64,000 nucleotides of DNA from Streptomyces prunicolor NBRC 13075 (GTDB lineage Bacteria; Actinomycetota; Actinomycetes; Streptomycetales; Streptomycetaceae). Shown here piece after piece: positions 25,017-36,890 of the stretch (the stretch's first letter is position 1; every line of letters starts with the position of its first letter). The notes beneath the pieces were generated by a model that was given only the letters and a program-made list of their open reading frames with translations, did not search any database and was not told where the DNA came from. A program made the translations under genes and the position numbers. The stretch lies in assembly GCF_000367365.1 (NCBI RefSeq), contig NZ_BARF01000107.1, positions 1 through 64,000 of the forward strand. The letters run 5' to 3'.

Positions 25017-26579
25017 TCAGTCTCCGGTTTCCGGTGCCGGCCTCGATTCCCTCTTGTCGGCGGGCAGTTCCTGTTGGACTCCGCGTCGCAGGCCGAACAG
25101 GGCGACGACGAAGGCGACGGCCATGATCACGCTCATGCCGAGCAGCACCGAGCGGGTGGCCTCGGCCACGCCCAGCCGGACGAAGTGCGGAAGGGACGCG
25201 GTGCCACCACTGCCTTGTCCTGAGCTCAGCTGGGAGATCGATTTGGCCTCCCGGCTCGCCGCATCGTGGCCCATACCCTGTGCGATCAGAGACTGGGTGA
25301 TCCGTGACTGGAGCACCGAGGCGAAGATCGTGCCGAGGACGGCCAGGCCCAGGCTGGAGCCGTAGTTGCGCACGGTCTGCGTGACTCCGGTCGCTTCGCC
25401 GTAGGACAGCTGGGGTACCCGGTTGACCGCGTCGGTGTTGGCCTGTCCCAGCATCAGTCCCATTCCTGCTCCCGCGAGCACGATGCACCACACGATGCGG
25501 CTCTCGCTCAGCCCGGTCACCCGGCCCGCCCACAGGAAGTAGCCGACGCAGGACAGCGCGCAGCCCAGCACCACGGGCCGCTTGGCGCCGATGCGGTCGA
25601 GCATCCGTCCGCCGACCTGCGCGGCCACCACGAAGCCGAGGAAGAAGTAGAGCAGGTCGAGGCTGGCCTCGGAGGGCTTCTTCCCAAGGGCGACCTCCGC
25701 GTACACGCTCGTGAAGAAGAACACCGGCACGAAGGCTGCCATCGCCACGCCCAGGACGACGTTCTGTACGGAGAAGGCCCGGTCGCGGAAGAGTTCGACG
25801 TCCAGCAGCGGATGGGCCGTTCGCCTCTCGACGAGGACGAAGACCACGAGCAGCAGCAGGCCCACGACGATGCACAGCCAGGTCGCCACGGAGTGCCAGC
25901 CCCACAGATAGGACTGCTGGAAGCCGAAGATGCTCAGGCCCACGCCGGCCACGATGAGGGCCAGTCCGCGGTAGTCCATGGGCGCCGGCCGGTGCGGGCT
26001 GTGCGGACGCGCCATCGCGATGAGCACCAGTGCCACGACGGCGACGGGAATGTTGACCCAGAAGATGGCCCGCCAGGTCCATTGCGTCAGCCAGCCGCCG
26101 AGGATCGGACCGACCGCGGTGAGACCGCCCGCGATGCCGAAGAACAGGGCGAGTGCCTTGCCACGCTCCTGCAACGCGTAGGAGTTGACCACGATGGCCA
26201 GGGCTGCGGGATACATCAGCGCTCCGCCCGCCCCCTGGAGCGCCCGGAACGCGATCAGCCACCCCTCGGCGGCGCCGCCCTTGGGCGTCAGCCCGCACAG
26301 CGCGGACGCGACGGCGAAGACGACCACCCCGAGGACGACCATGCGCCGGTGCCCGACGGTGTCGGCCAGCCGTCCCCCGAAGGCGAACAGGGCGGCCATC
26401 GCCAGCAGGTAGGAGTTGATGGCCCACTGCACGCCGGTGTTCGACAGCCCCAACTCCGCCTGGATGTTCGGTGCGGCGATGGACACGATCGTCTGGTCGA
26501 TGAACGTCATCGCCACCGCGAAGATCATCGCGGCCAGTGTCAGCCGTCGGGACGAGGAGGAGGTTCCAGTTCCGGACAT
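25017..26579 (-). CDS. DHA2-family MFS multidrug exporter
   Basis: 520 residues and 14 predicted membrane segments. EmrB/QacA signatures are DQTIVSIAAPNIQAELGLS, GRLADTVGHRRM, RALQGAGGALMYPAALAIV and GPILGGWLTQWTWRAIFWVN. It exports drugs or toxic metabolites by proton antiport. ATG 26579 has a GAAAGGA ribosome binding site. The gene is convergent with the phosphatase gene, and no dedicated regulator is adjacent. Confidence 0.9.
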   Translation of the reverse strand: MSGTGTSSSSRRLTLAAMIFAVAMTFIDQTIVSIAAPNIQAELGLSNTGVQWAINSYLLAMAALFAFGGRLADTVGHRRMVVLGVVVFAVASALCGLTPKGGAAEGWLIAFRALQGAGGALMYPAALAIVVNSYALQERGKALALFFGIAGGLTAVGPILGGWLTQWTWRAIFWVNIPVAVVALVLIAMARPHSPHRPAPMDYRGLALIVAGVGLSIFGFQQSYLWGWHSVATWLCIVVGLLLLVVFVLVERRTAHPLLDVELFRDRAFSVQNVVLGVAMAAFVPVFFFTSVYAEVALGKKPSEASLDLLYFFLGFVVAAQVGGRMLDRIGAKRPVVLGCALSCVGYFLWAGRVTGLSESRIVWCIVLAGAGMGLMLGQANTDAVNRVPQLSYGEATGVTQTVRNYGSSLGLAVLGTIFASVLQSRITQSLIAQGMGHDAASREAKSISQLSSGQGSGGTASLPHFVRLGVAEATRSVLLGMSVIMAVAFVVALFGLRRGVQQELPADKRESRPAPETGD

Positions 26580-27367
26580 CGGTGTCCTTTCCGAGCCGTG
26601 CGCGCTTACGGGTGAGCAGTCCCCTGCTCCGAACCCGTCGGCCGGGCGGCCCGTGGAAGGAGCTCGTCGCGGGCAGGCCCGATCAGGGGCTGCCGTGGCG
26701 GAGCCGAAGACGGGCCGACGGATCGACCCTGATGCCAGACATGATCTGGCCGGTCCCGGTCCCGGTCCCGGCACCGGCGCTCGCGCAGGCCATCGGACCG
26801 CCCGCAGCGGCCGGACGGGGTGAAGTGGGGCGGAAGCCCTGCCCAGGACATTGGCAGCGGTCTCCGCGCAGACTGCCGGCGCCTGCCGGACAGAAGCCTC
26901 ACGACGGTGCCGGCGAGCAGGGCCGACGGTCCCACTGCGGCGTCGGGCAGGTCCGCGCGCATAGTGGTCGGCGCGAGGCGGCACAGGCCATACCGAAGAA
27001 GTTCAGCGGAACACGTCATACGGGAATCTCCACTCGCCTCGATGAGGCTCATGGTCGCCTCCATCTGCGACTTCCGCATCCGTCGGCCTGGTGCAGAGGT
27101 CGACCGCGACGCAGCCGCCGGGCAGCGACCGGGCCGCCTCACGACGCCTGCTCGTGCGCCCGTCGGCAGGCAACCGGATCGAGTACTCGGGCGACCACGC
27201 CACGATCACCGGCCGTTCGGACGGGCCGGCGACCCGTGTCTTCCGCTCCGCCGGGACCTGCACGAAGGCGGTGGTCCAGACGTTCACCCGACGCTTCCTC
27301 CGATGGACGCCCGCCATCCCCGAGCGACCGCGACACCGCACCGACAGGCGGGAGTCGGCGCGGTTCG
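26580..27367. other. Long gap without a recognised gene
   Basis: About 790 bases. It includes a short CCGGTC tandem run (near 26749-26772). Open frames on both strands show no domain or credible start. It probably holds the promoter of the exporter gene at its left end. Confidence 0.5.
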
Positions 27368-28159
27368 TCACCTGACGTCGACGAAGTCGCCTTTCGCCGT
27401 GGACGGGCCGGTGGTGGGGGTGCCGGTGAAGACGAAGCGGTAGTAGCCGTCGGCCTTGGCCTTGGTAGTGGTCCTCAGCTTGCCTCCGACGCCGGTGGTG
27501 ACGGTCTTCAGCGCGGTGTAGACGGAACTGCCCTTCTTACGGAACTGCAGTTGGACCGGCCGCCCCTGGTAGCCGGTGTAGGTGCCGCTCTCCCAGTTGG
27601 CGCGGGTCAGCTTCCCGGTGACCGTGATCGTCCTGCCCTTCTTCACCGGCTCGGGCGAGGCGTTGACCGTCACCCTGGCGTACCGCTTGAAGTTCGCCGT
27701 ACCGGCGACGTCGGTCTCCGTCCAGTTGTCGTCGGTGTCCTGCGCCCCGGCGAGCACCTTCCAGGCGCCGGCGAGGCCGTTGTGGTCGAAGTCCCGCGCG
27801 GCGCTCACAGCGATGCTCACCTTGCAGGCGGCGGTGGTCGGGTCGGCCGACGACACCACGCATGTTCCCGCCGGCGGGTACAGCGGCAGGATGCCGTCGG
27901 CGTCGTCGGTGTTGGGACCGTGCCACAGGTAGGCCCAGGACGCGGCAACGCCCTCCGGGTCGTGGGCCGTCCACGTGATCGTGACGGTCTTTCTGGTGGT
28001 CGGGCCGAGCACGATGTCCTTGCCTCCGTTGACCACGACGTTCGAGAACGTGGTGTCGTCGGCAGCGGCCGTGCCCGCCGCTTGGGCGGTTGCCGGAAGC
28101 ACCGATGCTGAAAGGGTGGCAGTCAGGAAGATGACCGCCACGGCCGGGCGTATACGCAT
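27368..28159 (-). CDS. Secreted protein with Ig-like beta domains
   Basis: 263 residues. The N-terminal Sec signal peptide (MRIRPAVAVIFLTATLSASV, cleavage likely after AQA) is followed by two beta-rich domains. The first contains VTITWTAHDPEG and a Cys pair (CVVSS..ACKVS); the second contains TVNASPEPVKKGRTITVTGK, as in Streptomyces exported surface proteins. It may be a calcium- or polymer-binding extracellular protein. ATG 28159 is preceded by GAGGGGGG. Confidence 0.75.
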   Translation of the reverse strand: MRIRPAVAVIFLTATLSASVLPATAQAAGTAAADDTTFSNVVVNGGKDIVLGPTTRKTVTITWTAHDPEGVAASWAYLWHGPNTDDADGILPLYPPAGTCVVSSADPTTAACKVSIAVSAARDFDHNGLAGAWKVLAGAQDTDDNWTETDVAGTANFKRYARVTVNASPEPVKKGRTITVTGKLTRANWESGTYTGYQGRPVQLQFRKKGSSVYTALKTVTTGVGGKLRTTTKAKADGYYRFVFTGTPTTGPSTAKGDFVDVR

Positions 28160-28394
28160 GAAGTCCCCCCTCGGGACACTGGGTTCGCCGCCTCCCCGCA
28201 CGACGAAACCTGATGGTGTGTCATCGGTGGCTAGACCCGTGAGGGACGGTCCCGGTTGCCCTGTTCTTCGAACCAACGCCCGCATTCACCGGGCAGGGAG
28301 ACGATGCCCCCGGTGCAGCCCATCGCCGCGACAGGTCCGGCGCAGCACGGAATTCGCGTTGTGGGCCGAAGGGCGCCGCCATAGGGTCACCGGC

Positions 28395-28757
28395 ATGTCT
28401 CTACGTCTTCGTATGCGTCGAGCGCTCCCGGAAGCGATGCGCGCAGGTGACAAGGCCGCGGTGAGCGCCCTTCGGGCAACCCTTGGCGCGCTGGACAACG
28501 CCGAGGCGGTGGCCGTGCCGGAAACCGAGCTTCGTGGCTCGGCCCTTGAGCAGTCGCCGCTCGGTGTCGGCGTCACGGAGGCGGCTCGGCGTGAGCTGAG
28601 TGAGCACAGGGTGGTCGAGATCGTGAAAGCCGAAGCCGCCGAGCGTCTGGAGGCCGCGGCCCAGTTGACCGCGCCCGCGCACGCGATCCGAACCGCACGA
28701 CTCCGTGCCGAGGCCGCTGTGTTGCTTCGCTTCCTCGATGATTCGAGCCCCGCGTAG
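28395..28757 (+). CDS. GatB/YqeY-like protein
   Basis: 120 residues. The N-terminal LRMRRALPEAMRAGDKAAVSALRATLGAL matches the YqeY family start, with a shortened C-terminal helical part. The family resembles the tRNA-binding tail of GatB; its cellular role is unclear. It converges on the beta-galactosidase gene. Confidence 0.75.
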   Translation: MSLRLRMRRALPEAMRAGDKAAVSALRATLGALDNAEAVAVPETELRGSALEQSPLGVGVTEAARRELSEHRVVEIVKAEAAERLEAAAQLTAPAHAIRTARLRAEAAVLLRFLDDSSPA

Positions 28758-28775
28758 GAACCGGCTTCGCTCACC

Positions 28776-28805
28776 CGCCGGGGAGCCGACGGCGACTCCC
28801 CGGCG
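28776..28805. terminator. Bidirectional terminator hairpin
   Basis: A perfect 10-bp stem (CGCCGGGGAG / CTCCCCGGCG) with a 10-base loop, between convergent genes. Confidence 0.8.
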
Positions 28806-28873
28806 TCGGAGGAATTCCCCGGAGCCCCAGTCCTCAGCCGTCGACCCCACCTCGCGAACGAACCGACGCTCGA

Positions 28874-31800
28874 TCACCCACACGTCAGCGTCGGCATCCC
28901 CCAGTCCCCGTGGTCGTTGCCGTTGCCGTCGCCCGCGTCACCGACCTTGAGGTCGATCACCTGGGCACCGCTGACGTCGACGTCGATCGGCACCGCGGCC
29001 TGCCCACCGCGGATCGTCGGCGTGGTGACCAGGGTCTTGCCGTCGGCGACCACGGAGAACGTCACCGTGCCCGCGTCTCCCGTCTCGTCGTCGACGCCGA
29101 CGTCCGCCGTCAACCGCGAGCACTGTCCGGCGAGGTAGAGCTCGACGTCGCTGACGGAGTTGGTGCCCAGGCCCTTGGCGTAGCCGGCGCCGGCGATGGT
29201 GATCGGGCGGCCGTCACCGGCCGCCTGTTCGCCGACGCTGGTGTCCCGCTCCACCGGGCCCCATCCGTTCGTGGAGGAGAGGAACGGCAGGGCGCTCACG
29301 TCGCTCTTCCCGGCAGGCGGAGCGGGCGGTATTCCGCCGACGATCCGTTCGTCATCGCCGACGAGCTGCCGTCCGTTCTGCCGGTAGTGCACCGTGGCGG
29401 TGAGTGCCGAGGCGGATGACAACGTTCCGGTCGGCGGCTCGACCTGCCAGGTGAAGGTGGCCGATGCCCCGGGCTCCAGACGCTTGACCGAGGTGGGGCT
29501 CGAGGCGCTCACGCTCCAGCCGTCGGGGGCGGAGAGCGACGCCGTCAGTCCGGAAGCGGACTGACGGTCCTTCGGCACCCGCACCGCCGCCCGGGCGGTG
29601 AAGGCCTGTCCCGGCTTGGCGGTGTCCGGCACGTCCAGGGTGACGTCCGCTCCCGGACGCTTGGGCATGGCATAGGTCCGGGCGTCGTAGCGAGGACTGT
29701 CGTTCTGCGCGACGCGCAGGGACGAGGCGTAACTGCCGTAGTCGGTCAGTGCGACCTTGCCGAGGCCGCCGGTGGTGCCGTCGAGGTTCCACACGGCGAT
29801 GGCGATGCTGTTGTGGCCGTTCGGGTTCAGGATGCCGTTGGGGACCGGGAAGGTGTGCTGCGGGCCGAGGTAGTTGACGTAGTTGCCGACCTGCCAGCCG
29901 TTCACGAAGATCGTGGCGCGGTACTTGCGTGACGGGTCGTCGGTGAATGTCAGCCCGAGCGACGTGTCCTGGCCGCGCGGCAGGTCCAGCTTGGCGTCGG
30001 TGCGGTACCAGGAGACACCGGGTGTCGTGTCGGTCGTCGGGAGGGACACCCGGTTCCAGTCGCCGTCCGGGTAGCCCGGCAGGGACCAGCCCGCCCGCTC
30101 GCCGTAGAGGCCGCCCGTCGAGAGCGGGCCGCGGACCGTGTCCTGGAGGTCCTCGCCGCCCCGGACGCCCTGGAGGCGCCAGGTGACGGACGTCAGTGGC
30201 GCGCCGACGAGGGAGGCGCTGGTCAGGCCGCGCGCGGTCTTGTTGCCGTTGGAGGAGTTGTAGTCCTCCTCGTGCCCCATGTTGACGGTGAGCACGGAGA
30301 GGACGTTGTCGCCGGTGGACTTCACGGAGCCGGCCGGGAAGGCGAAGTCGCCGCTGCCCGTGGTGGAGCTGCCCAGGAAGGTGCCGTTCAGCCAGGCGGA
30401 GAACGCCTGCGCTCCTCCCCCGGAGTCCGACACCAGGTGGATGCCGGTCTCCTTGCCGGTGGCGCGGAAGCGGCCGCGGTACCAGGTGTTGCCGGTGTGG
30501 AAGCCGTAGTCGTCCGCGTAGAGCACCGGCAGTGAGTTGGCGCCGGAGACGCTGTTGGTGGTCGACTTGTCGGCCACCTGCCAGCTGGTGTCGTCGAAAC
30601 CGGGGGACGCTTCGGGGGATTCCTCGGCGTGCTTCCAGTCGGTGAGCGTCGGCAGGTGCATCGGGGCGGCGACCGCGATCTTCCCGGTGCGGCTCCCCGT
30701 GTCGGTGGAGTGGGTGCCCAACGTCCTGCCGTTCCAGGTGACTTGGGCGGCGGAGGTGAACACCTCGATGTTCTTGTCGTCGGCGTTGTCGCCGGTGAGT
30801 GCCACGGTGTGGCCGCCGTGCAGGCTGGTCGCCGTGCGCAGCAGGTGGGTGCCGCGCACGAGCACCGGGCCGCTCGCCGTGTCCTGACGCCAGAAGGTCT
30901 TCGCCGTGGCCTTGTCACCGAGGAGCAGGAGCAGGGGGCGCTGTCCGTCGCCGGTGATGCTGACGCGGATCAGGCCCTTGTGCGTGTAGTTGAGCCGCAG
31001 GTCTCCGGTGGCCTGGTCCCAACTGGTCGCGACCGTACCGCCGTTGGCGGTCACGGTGGGTCTGGAGCCATAGCGCAGGACGGTTTCGCCGTCGCTGCCC
31101 TGGTCGCCGTAGAGCACGGCGATGTCCCGGTCCCCGATGGTCGCGCTGGTCATGATCTCGGAGGTCGAGTACTGCAACTGCGCTTCGCCGAGGCGGTAGT
31201 TGGCCACGATTACGTGGGAGTCGCGTCCGTCGAGGGTGATCGCGGTGCCGGGCTGCTGCGGCACGACCGGGTAGGTCGGCTCGGCGGTGGCGGCTGTCGG
31301 TACGTCGATGGCGTCGACGGCCACGTAGTTGTCCGTGGATCCCGAGCTGTGGTTCCCGGCGACGACGATCTTCAGCGTGTGTGCGCCGGGTGTCAGCCCG
31401 GTCTTCTGGAAGAGCACGGCCTGGCTCTCGCTGCCGGAGTCGTCGACCGTCGCCACCTTCGTGTCGTCGAGGTAGACGTCGGCGTTGCCGTGGTTGTTGG
31501 TCTTCGAGCCGATCCAGCGGATCGCGGTGCCGTCGAAGGGGACGGTGAGCGAGTCGCCGGCCTTGTTCGAGAACGACTCCGTGTGCTTGTAATCGCCGCC
31601 GGTGTAGCTCGTGTTGGCCACGTGCGACCACGAACCGGCGTACTGGAGCGCGGAGTCGGGGTCGTCCCAGGTGTAGGTGGTGTCATTGGTCGGCTGGGCG
31701 TTGAAGTCCAGGGAGATGTGGGTCCTGTCGACTGCCGTGGACGTGGAGTTGCCGTGCCGCAGCACGTGGAACTGCGTCTTGGTGTCGGGGTTCATCCGGG

Positions 31801-33040
31801 CGGTGTCCACGACCGCGGAGTCGTCCGGCGGTGTTGCCCGGATCGCCTCGGTCTTGGTCAGCGGGGCGACCGACTGCGTGAAGTAGCCGATGAGTTTGTC
31901 CTCGTCGTACTTCGGATCGAGCTGACGCGTCTCGCGGATCGCGGCCCCGTAGTCGTACGACGTGTAGTTCTCGGGCATGCCCAGCCAGCCCCAGTTGGTG
32001 CCGCCGTACGTCATGTAGAAGCTCTGCGCGGTCGCGCCGACGGCGATGTTCTGCTTGTAGAAGACGTTGGCGAACTGGTCGTTGATGAGCTGCGCACACT
32101 TGTCGTAGCCCGGTCCGCCCCAGGGGTCGAAGGCGCCGCCCTGGAACTCCGGTGAGTACAGCGGTTTTCCGGCCGGGTGGTCGTAGCTGATGTCCGGGAC
32201 GCCGTTCCACTTCGCGGGGTTGGAGCAGTCGAAGCCCTGCGGGTAGGAGTCCGGGCCGTCGACGTCCAGGGCGCCGGTACCGGAGTTGAAGGTGCCGTTG
32301 TTGTTGCCGGTGAGCGGGACCGTGATGCCGTCGGCGCGGGCCTTGTCCTCCAGGTGCTGCATGTAGGAACGGCCTGCGGTCGAGCCGTTGTAGTACTCGT
32401 TCTCGACCTGGTAGGCGATAACTGACCCGGTGCCGTTGGTGAGTTGGTGCCGGGCGATGATCCGGTCGATCTGGGTCAGCCACTCGTCGGCGTACTTCAG
32501 GAACCGCGGGTCGTCGCTGCGGTTGTTCTCCGCCTTGGTGGTCAGCCAGCCGGGCAGGCCGCCGCTGTCGACCTCCGCGTTGATGTACGGCGCCGGGCGG
32601 GCGATGACGTAGAGGCCGGCCTCCTGGGCCATGTCGAGCAGCTTGTCGACGTCCCGCACCCCGGTGAAGTCGTACACCCCCGGCTTTGGCGAGTGGTAGC
32701 CCCAATCGAAGTACAGGGAGGTCGAGTTGAAGCCGGCGGCCTTCATCTTCTGAAAGATGTCGCGCCACAGGTCCTGGCTGGGGAGCCGGAAGTAGTGGAA
32801 CTCACCGGACCACAGATAGGTGCGTTTGCCGTCGACGAGGAAGGAGTAGCCGTCGAGAGTCACGGTGTGCGCCTGCGGACCGACGGCGGGCGGCTGCTCG
32901 CCGACGTCCTGCGCCGCCGCCGTGGCCGGCGCGGTCAGGCCGGCCGCCAGGGCGATGGTCGCGGCTGTCGCGAGGATCGCTCTCCACCAGCGACGGCGAC
33001 CGGGTCTCGCACTCTCTGAACCGTTCCGACCATCCCGCAC
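28874..33040 (-). CDS. Secreted GH35 beta-galactosidase, multidomain
   Basis: 1388 residues. The N-terminal signal peptide has a basic twin-arginine-like stretch (GRRRWWRAILATAATIALAA). The GH35 barrel begins at VTLDGYSFLVDGKRTYLWSG. The acid/base Glu is in YQVENEYYNG (about E215) and the nucleophile Glu in PLYSPEFQGGAFDPWG (about E298). A CBM-like domain (VAVDAIDVP), beta-galactosidase jelly-roll domains and a NEW3-like domain follow, and a C-terminal NPCBM-type domain ends in GDWGMPTLTCG. It probably releases galactose from plant or arabinogalactan polymers outside the cell. GTG 33040 has GGAGG five bases upstream. Confidence 0.9.
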   Translation of the reverse strand: MRDGRNGSESARPGRRRWWRAILATAATIALAAGLTAPATAAAQDVGEQPPAVGPQAHTVTLDGYSFLVDGKRTYLWSGEFHYFRLPSQDLWRDIFQKMKAAGFNSTSLYFDWGYHSPKPGVYDFTGVRDVDKLLDMAQEAGLYVIARPAPYINAEVDSGGLPGWLTTKAENNRSDDPRFLKYADEWLTQIDRIIARHQLTNGTGSVIAYQVENEYYNGSTAGRSYMQHLEDKARADGITVPLTGNNNGTFNSGTGALDVDGPDSYPQGFDCSNPAKWNGVPDISYDHPAGKPLYSPEFQGGAFDPWGGPGYDKCAQLINDQFANVFYKQNIAVGATAQSFYMTYGGTNWGWLGMPENYTSYDYGAAIRETRQLDPKYDEDKLIGYFTQSVAPLTKTEAIRATPPDDSAVVDTARMNPDTKTQFHVLRHGNSTSTAVDRTHISLDFNAQPTNDTTYTWDDPDSALQYAGSWSHVANTSYTGGDYKHTESFSNKAGDSLTVPFDGTAIRWIGSKTNNHGNADVYLDDTKVATVDDSGSESQAVLFQKTGLTPGAHTLKIVVAGNHSSGSTDNYVAVDAIDVPTAATAEPTYPVVPQQPGTAITLDGRDSHVIVANYRLGEAQLQYSTSEIMTSATIGDRDIAVLYGDQGSDGETVLRYGSRPTVTANGGTVATSWDQATGDLRLNYTHKGLIRVSITGDGQRPLLLLLGDKATAKTFWRQDTASGPVLVRGTHLLRTATSLHGGHTVALTGDNADDKNIEVFTSAAQVTWNGRTLGTHSTDTGSRTGKIAVAAPMHLPTLTDWKHAEESPEASPGFDDTSWQVADKSTTNSVSGANSLPVLYADDYGFHTGNTWYRGRFRATGKETGIHLVSDSGGGAQAFSAWLNGTFLGSSTTGSGDFAFPAGSVKSTGDNVLSVLTVNMGHEEDYNSSNGNKTARGLTSASLVGAPLTSVTWRLQGVRGGEDLQDTVRGPLSTGGLYGERAGWSLPGYPDGDWNRVSLPTTDTTPGVSWYRTDAKLDLPRGQDTSLGLTFTDDPSRKYRATIFVNGWQVGNYVNYLGPQHTFPVPNGILNPNGHNSIAIAVWNLDGTTGGLGKVALTDYGSYASSLRVAQNDSPRYDARTYAMPKRPGADVTLDVPDTAKPGQAFTARAAVRVPKDRQSASGLTASLSAPDGWSVSASSPTSVKRLEPGASATFTWQVEPPTGTLSSASALTATVHYRQNGRQLVGDDERIVGGIPPAPPAGKSDVSALPFLSSTNGWGPVERDTSVGEQAAGDGRPITIAGAGYAKGLGTNSVSDVELYLAGQCSRLTADVGVDDETGDAGTVTFSVVADGKTLVTTPTIRGGQAAVPIDVDVSGAQVIDLKVGDAGDGNGNDHGDWGMPTLTCG

Positions 33041-33152
33041 GGCGGCCTCCAGACCGACTGGGCGAACAGCATCAAACAGACTCAGGCAAAGCCGAACAGT
33101 AAGGGGGCGTGGGCCCAACCACAATGGGTCGGAAGAACACAGTCGAGAGGTC

Positions 33153-33184
33153 GTCGGGTCCCGGGCTCACATCCGGGACCCGAC
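33153..33184. terminator. Hairpin upstream of the beta-galactosidase gene
   Basis: A perfect 11-bp stem (GTCGGGTCCCG / CGGGACCCGAC) with a 10-base loop. It may insulate the beta-galactosidase promoter from upstream minus-strand transcription. Confidence 0.6.
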
Positions 33185-33307
33185 CCGGCATCGTCAGGAC
33201 AGCCAACGCCCGTTGGCCCCCGCTCCCGGTGCTCCGGTCGGCCGTCGTGTCACCCGGAGGCGGCTTGCTGGACCCGCTGTTGAGGGTCTGGTCCGGAAGG
33301 CGAAGCC

Positions 33308-33340
33308 GCGCCCGCTCGGACAGAGCGTCCGGGCGGGCGC
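33308..33340 (-). terminator. Terminator after the truncated minus-strand gene
   Basis: A 14-bp stem (GCGCCCGCTCGGAC / GTCCGGGCGGGCGC, one G-T pair) with a 5-base loop, just downstream of the stop of the fragment at 33364. Confidence 0.75.
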
Positions 33341-33363
33341 GACGGGAACGGGTGGCGGTGGGG

Positions 33364-33670
33364 TCAGGTCGCGGTCAGCGACAGGTCGGCCGTCGTGGCG
33401 CGGCCCGGCAGCAGGATCAACTCCTTGGATGCAAAGGGGCGGCCGGCGGCCGAGGCCGTGATCCGCAGCGGGCTCGGGCGGGCGTCGAGCCAGAGGTTGT
33501 AGTGGCCGTCGGAGTCCGTGCGTACGGTGTGTACGAGGTGGCCGCAGCCGGTCGTTCCGGCGTGCGCCACCGAGCAGATCAGGACCGTGGCCGCCGCGAG
33601 CGGTGCCCCCGTGCGCTTGTCGGTGACCGTTCCGGAGAGATGACCCCAGGTCCGCGGGTTCGTGACCTTG
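33364..33670 (-). pseudogene. 3' fragment of a gene with a carboxypeptidase-regulatory-like domain
   Basis: The frame encodes about 100 C-terminal residues of a larger, probably secreted protein. GHLSGTVTDKRTGAPLAAAT is the start of a carboxypeptidase regulatory-like beta-sandwich, followed by RTDSDGHYNLWLDARPSPL and ending in TTADLSLTAT. Domains like this end secreted proteases such as subtilases. The 5' part is missing: upstream of about 33670 the sequence belongs to another gene. Confidence 0.7.
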
Positions 33671-33855
33671 AGGCTGACACCACCGAGGCGAACAAGCTCT
33701 ACAACGAGGCCGACGCCAAGATCTGGGCACTGGGCCACTCCATCCCGGTCTACCAGCGACCCCAGGTCCTCGCGGTCCGCTCGACCCTCGCCGACTACGG
33801 TGCGAGCGGCCTCGCGCACGTCGACTGCACGAAGGTCGGCCGGCTGAAGAAGTGA
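33671..33855 (+). pseudogene. 3' fragment of a peptide-binding ABC lipoprotein
   Basis: About 60 codons encode the C-terminus of a DppA/OppA-type solute-binding protein: ANKLYNEADAKIWALGHSIP, VYQRPQVLAVRSTLADYGAS, then a stop. The 5' nine tenths of the gene are missing. Its truncated end abuts the truncated end of the opposite-strand fragment. Confidence 0.75.
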
Positions 33856-33888
33856 CCCGCCGGAGGACGGATCGGCCGGCTTCGTGCC

Positions 33889-33925
33889 GGTACGGCGGAG
33901 ACCTCGGACAGGTCTCCGCCGTACC
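33889..33925. terminator. Strong bidirectional terminator
   Basis: A perfect 16-bp stem (GGTACGGCGGAGACCT / AGGTCTCCGCCGTACC) with a 5-base loop, between the lipoprotein fragment and the convergent end of the encapsulin operon. Confidence 0.9.
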
Positions 33926-33945
33926 GCTTCAGAGGCAACGCACGG

Positions 33946-35949
<2,004 letters not shown>

Positions 35950-35951
35950 GG

Positions 35952-36890
35952 CTACCGGTAACTCGGCGCGTAGTCATGGAACTTGTCCACCTCGACGTCG
36001 TCCAGCACGGCGAGGGCGTCCTCCGTGAGTACCGCGAGCGAGCAGTACAGGGAGATCAGGTAGGAGGCGATGGCGCTGCGGTCGATCTGCATGAAGCGCA
36101 CCGACAACCCCATCCCCTGCTCCCCCGAGAGCCCGGGCTGGAACAGCCCCACCACGCCCTGGCGCGACTCGCCGGTGCGCAGCAGGATGAACTTCGTCTT
36201 CCCGTTCTCCAGCGGGACCTTGTCCGACGGGACGATCGGCAGGCCGCGCCAGGTCAGGAACTGCGAGCCGAACATGCTCACCGTGGCCGGCGGTACACCT
36301 CGCCGGGTGCATTCCCGGCCGAACGCGGCGATCCCCTCGGGGTGGGTGAGGAAGAAGGCCGGCTGCTTCCACACCTTGGTGATGAGGGCGTCCAGGTCGT
36401 CCGGCGTCGGCGGCCCGGTCATCGTGGAGATCCGCTGCGTGTCCGCCGTGCTGGCCAGCATCCCGTACTCCGGGCTGTTGATCAGCTCGCCCTCCTGATG
36501 CTCCTTCACCGCCTCGATGGTCAGCCGCAGTTGCTGCGCGGTCTGGTTGTGCGGGCTGGAGTACAGGTCGGAGATCCGGGTGTGGAGGTCCAGGACCGTC
36601 TGGACGGCCTTGAGCCGGTACTCCCGGGGTTCCCGCGCGTAGTCGACGAAGGTGTCCGGCAGCGGCGACTCGTCATAGTTGTCGCATTCGATGCGCACCG
36701 ACTCGGGGTGAACGACCTTGTTCACCCGGTAGATGCCGGCTTCGACCGGGACCCAGGACATCAGATGCACCAGCCAGCGAGGCGTGATGGAGCTCATCTG
36801 GGGAACGGTCTTGGTGGCGTTCGCGAGGGTCCGCGCCGCGCTGTCGCTCACCGACATCGATCGCGACGGTGGATTCACAACCGTGGTCAT
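35952..36890 (-). CDS. Family 2A encapsulin shell protein
   Basis: 312 residues, the usual length for SrpI-type family 2A shells, with no cyclic-nucleotide-binding insertion. Typical segments are TPRWLVHLMSWVPVEAGIYR, REYRLKAVQTVLDLHTRISD, GPPTPDDLDALITKVWKQPA, LTWRGLPIVPSDKVP and the C-terminal DDVEVDKFHDYAPSYR. It assembles HK97-fold icosahedral compartments around the cysteine desulfurase encoded next. An AAGGAG ribosome binding site lies 7 bases upstream. A LysR regulator is divergent. Confidence 0.94.
   Translation of the reverse strand: MTTVVNPPSRSMSVSDSAARTLANATKTVPQMSSITPRWLVHLMSWVPVEAGIYRVNKVVHPESVRIECDNYDESPLPDTFVDYAREPREYRLKAVQTVLDLHTRISDLYSSPHNQTAQQLRLTIEAVKEHQEGELINSPEYGMLASTADTQRISTMTGPPTPDDLDALITKVWKQPAFFLTHPEGIAAFGRECTRRGVPPATVSMFGSQFLTWRGLPIVPSDKVPLENGKTKFILLRTGESRQGVVGLFQPGLSGEQGMGLSVRFMQIDRSAIASYLISLYCSLAVLTEDALAVLDDVEVDKFHDYAPSYR

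Noticed and set aside
26580..27367. Hypothetical genes in either strand of the 26.6-27.4 kb gap
   Set aside because: Frames lack domains, ribosome binding sites and a consistent coding signature.
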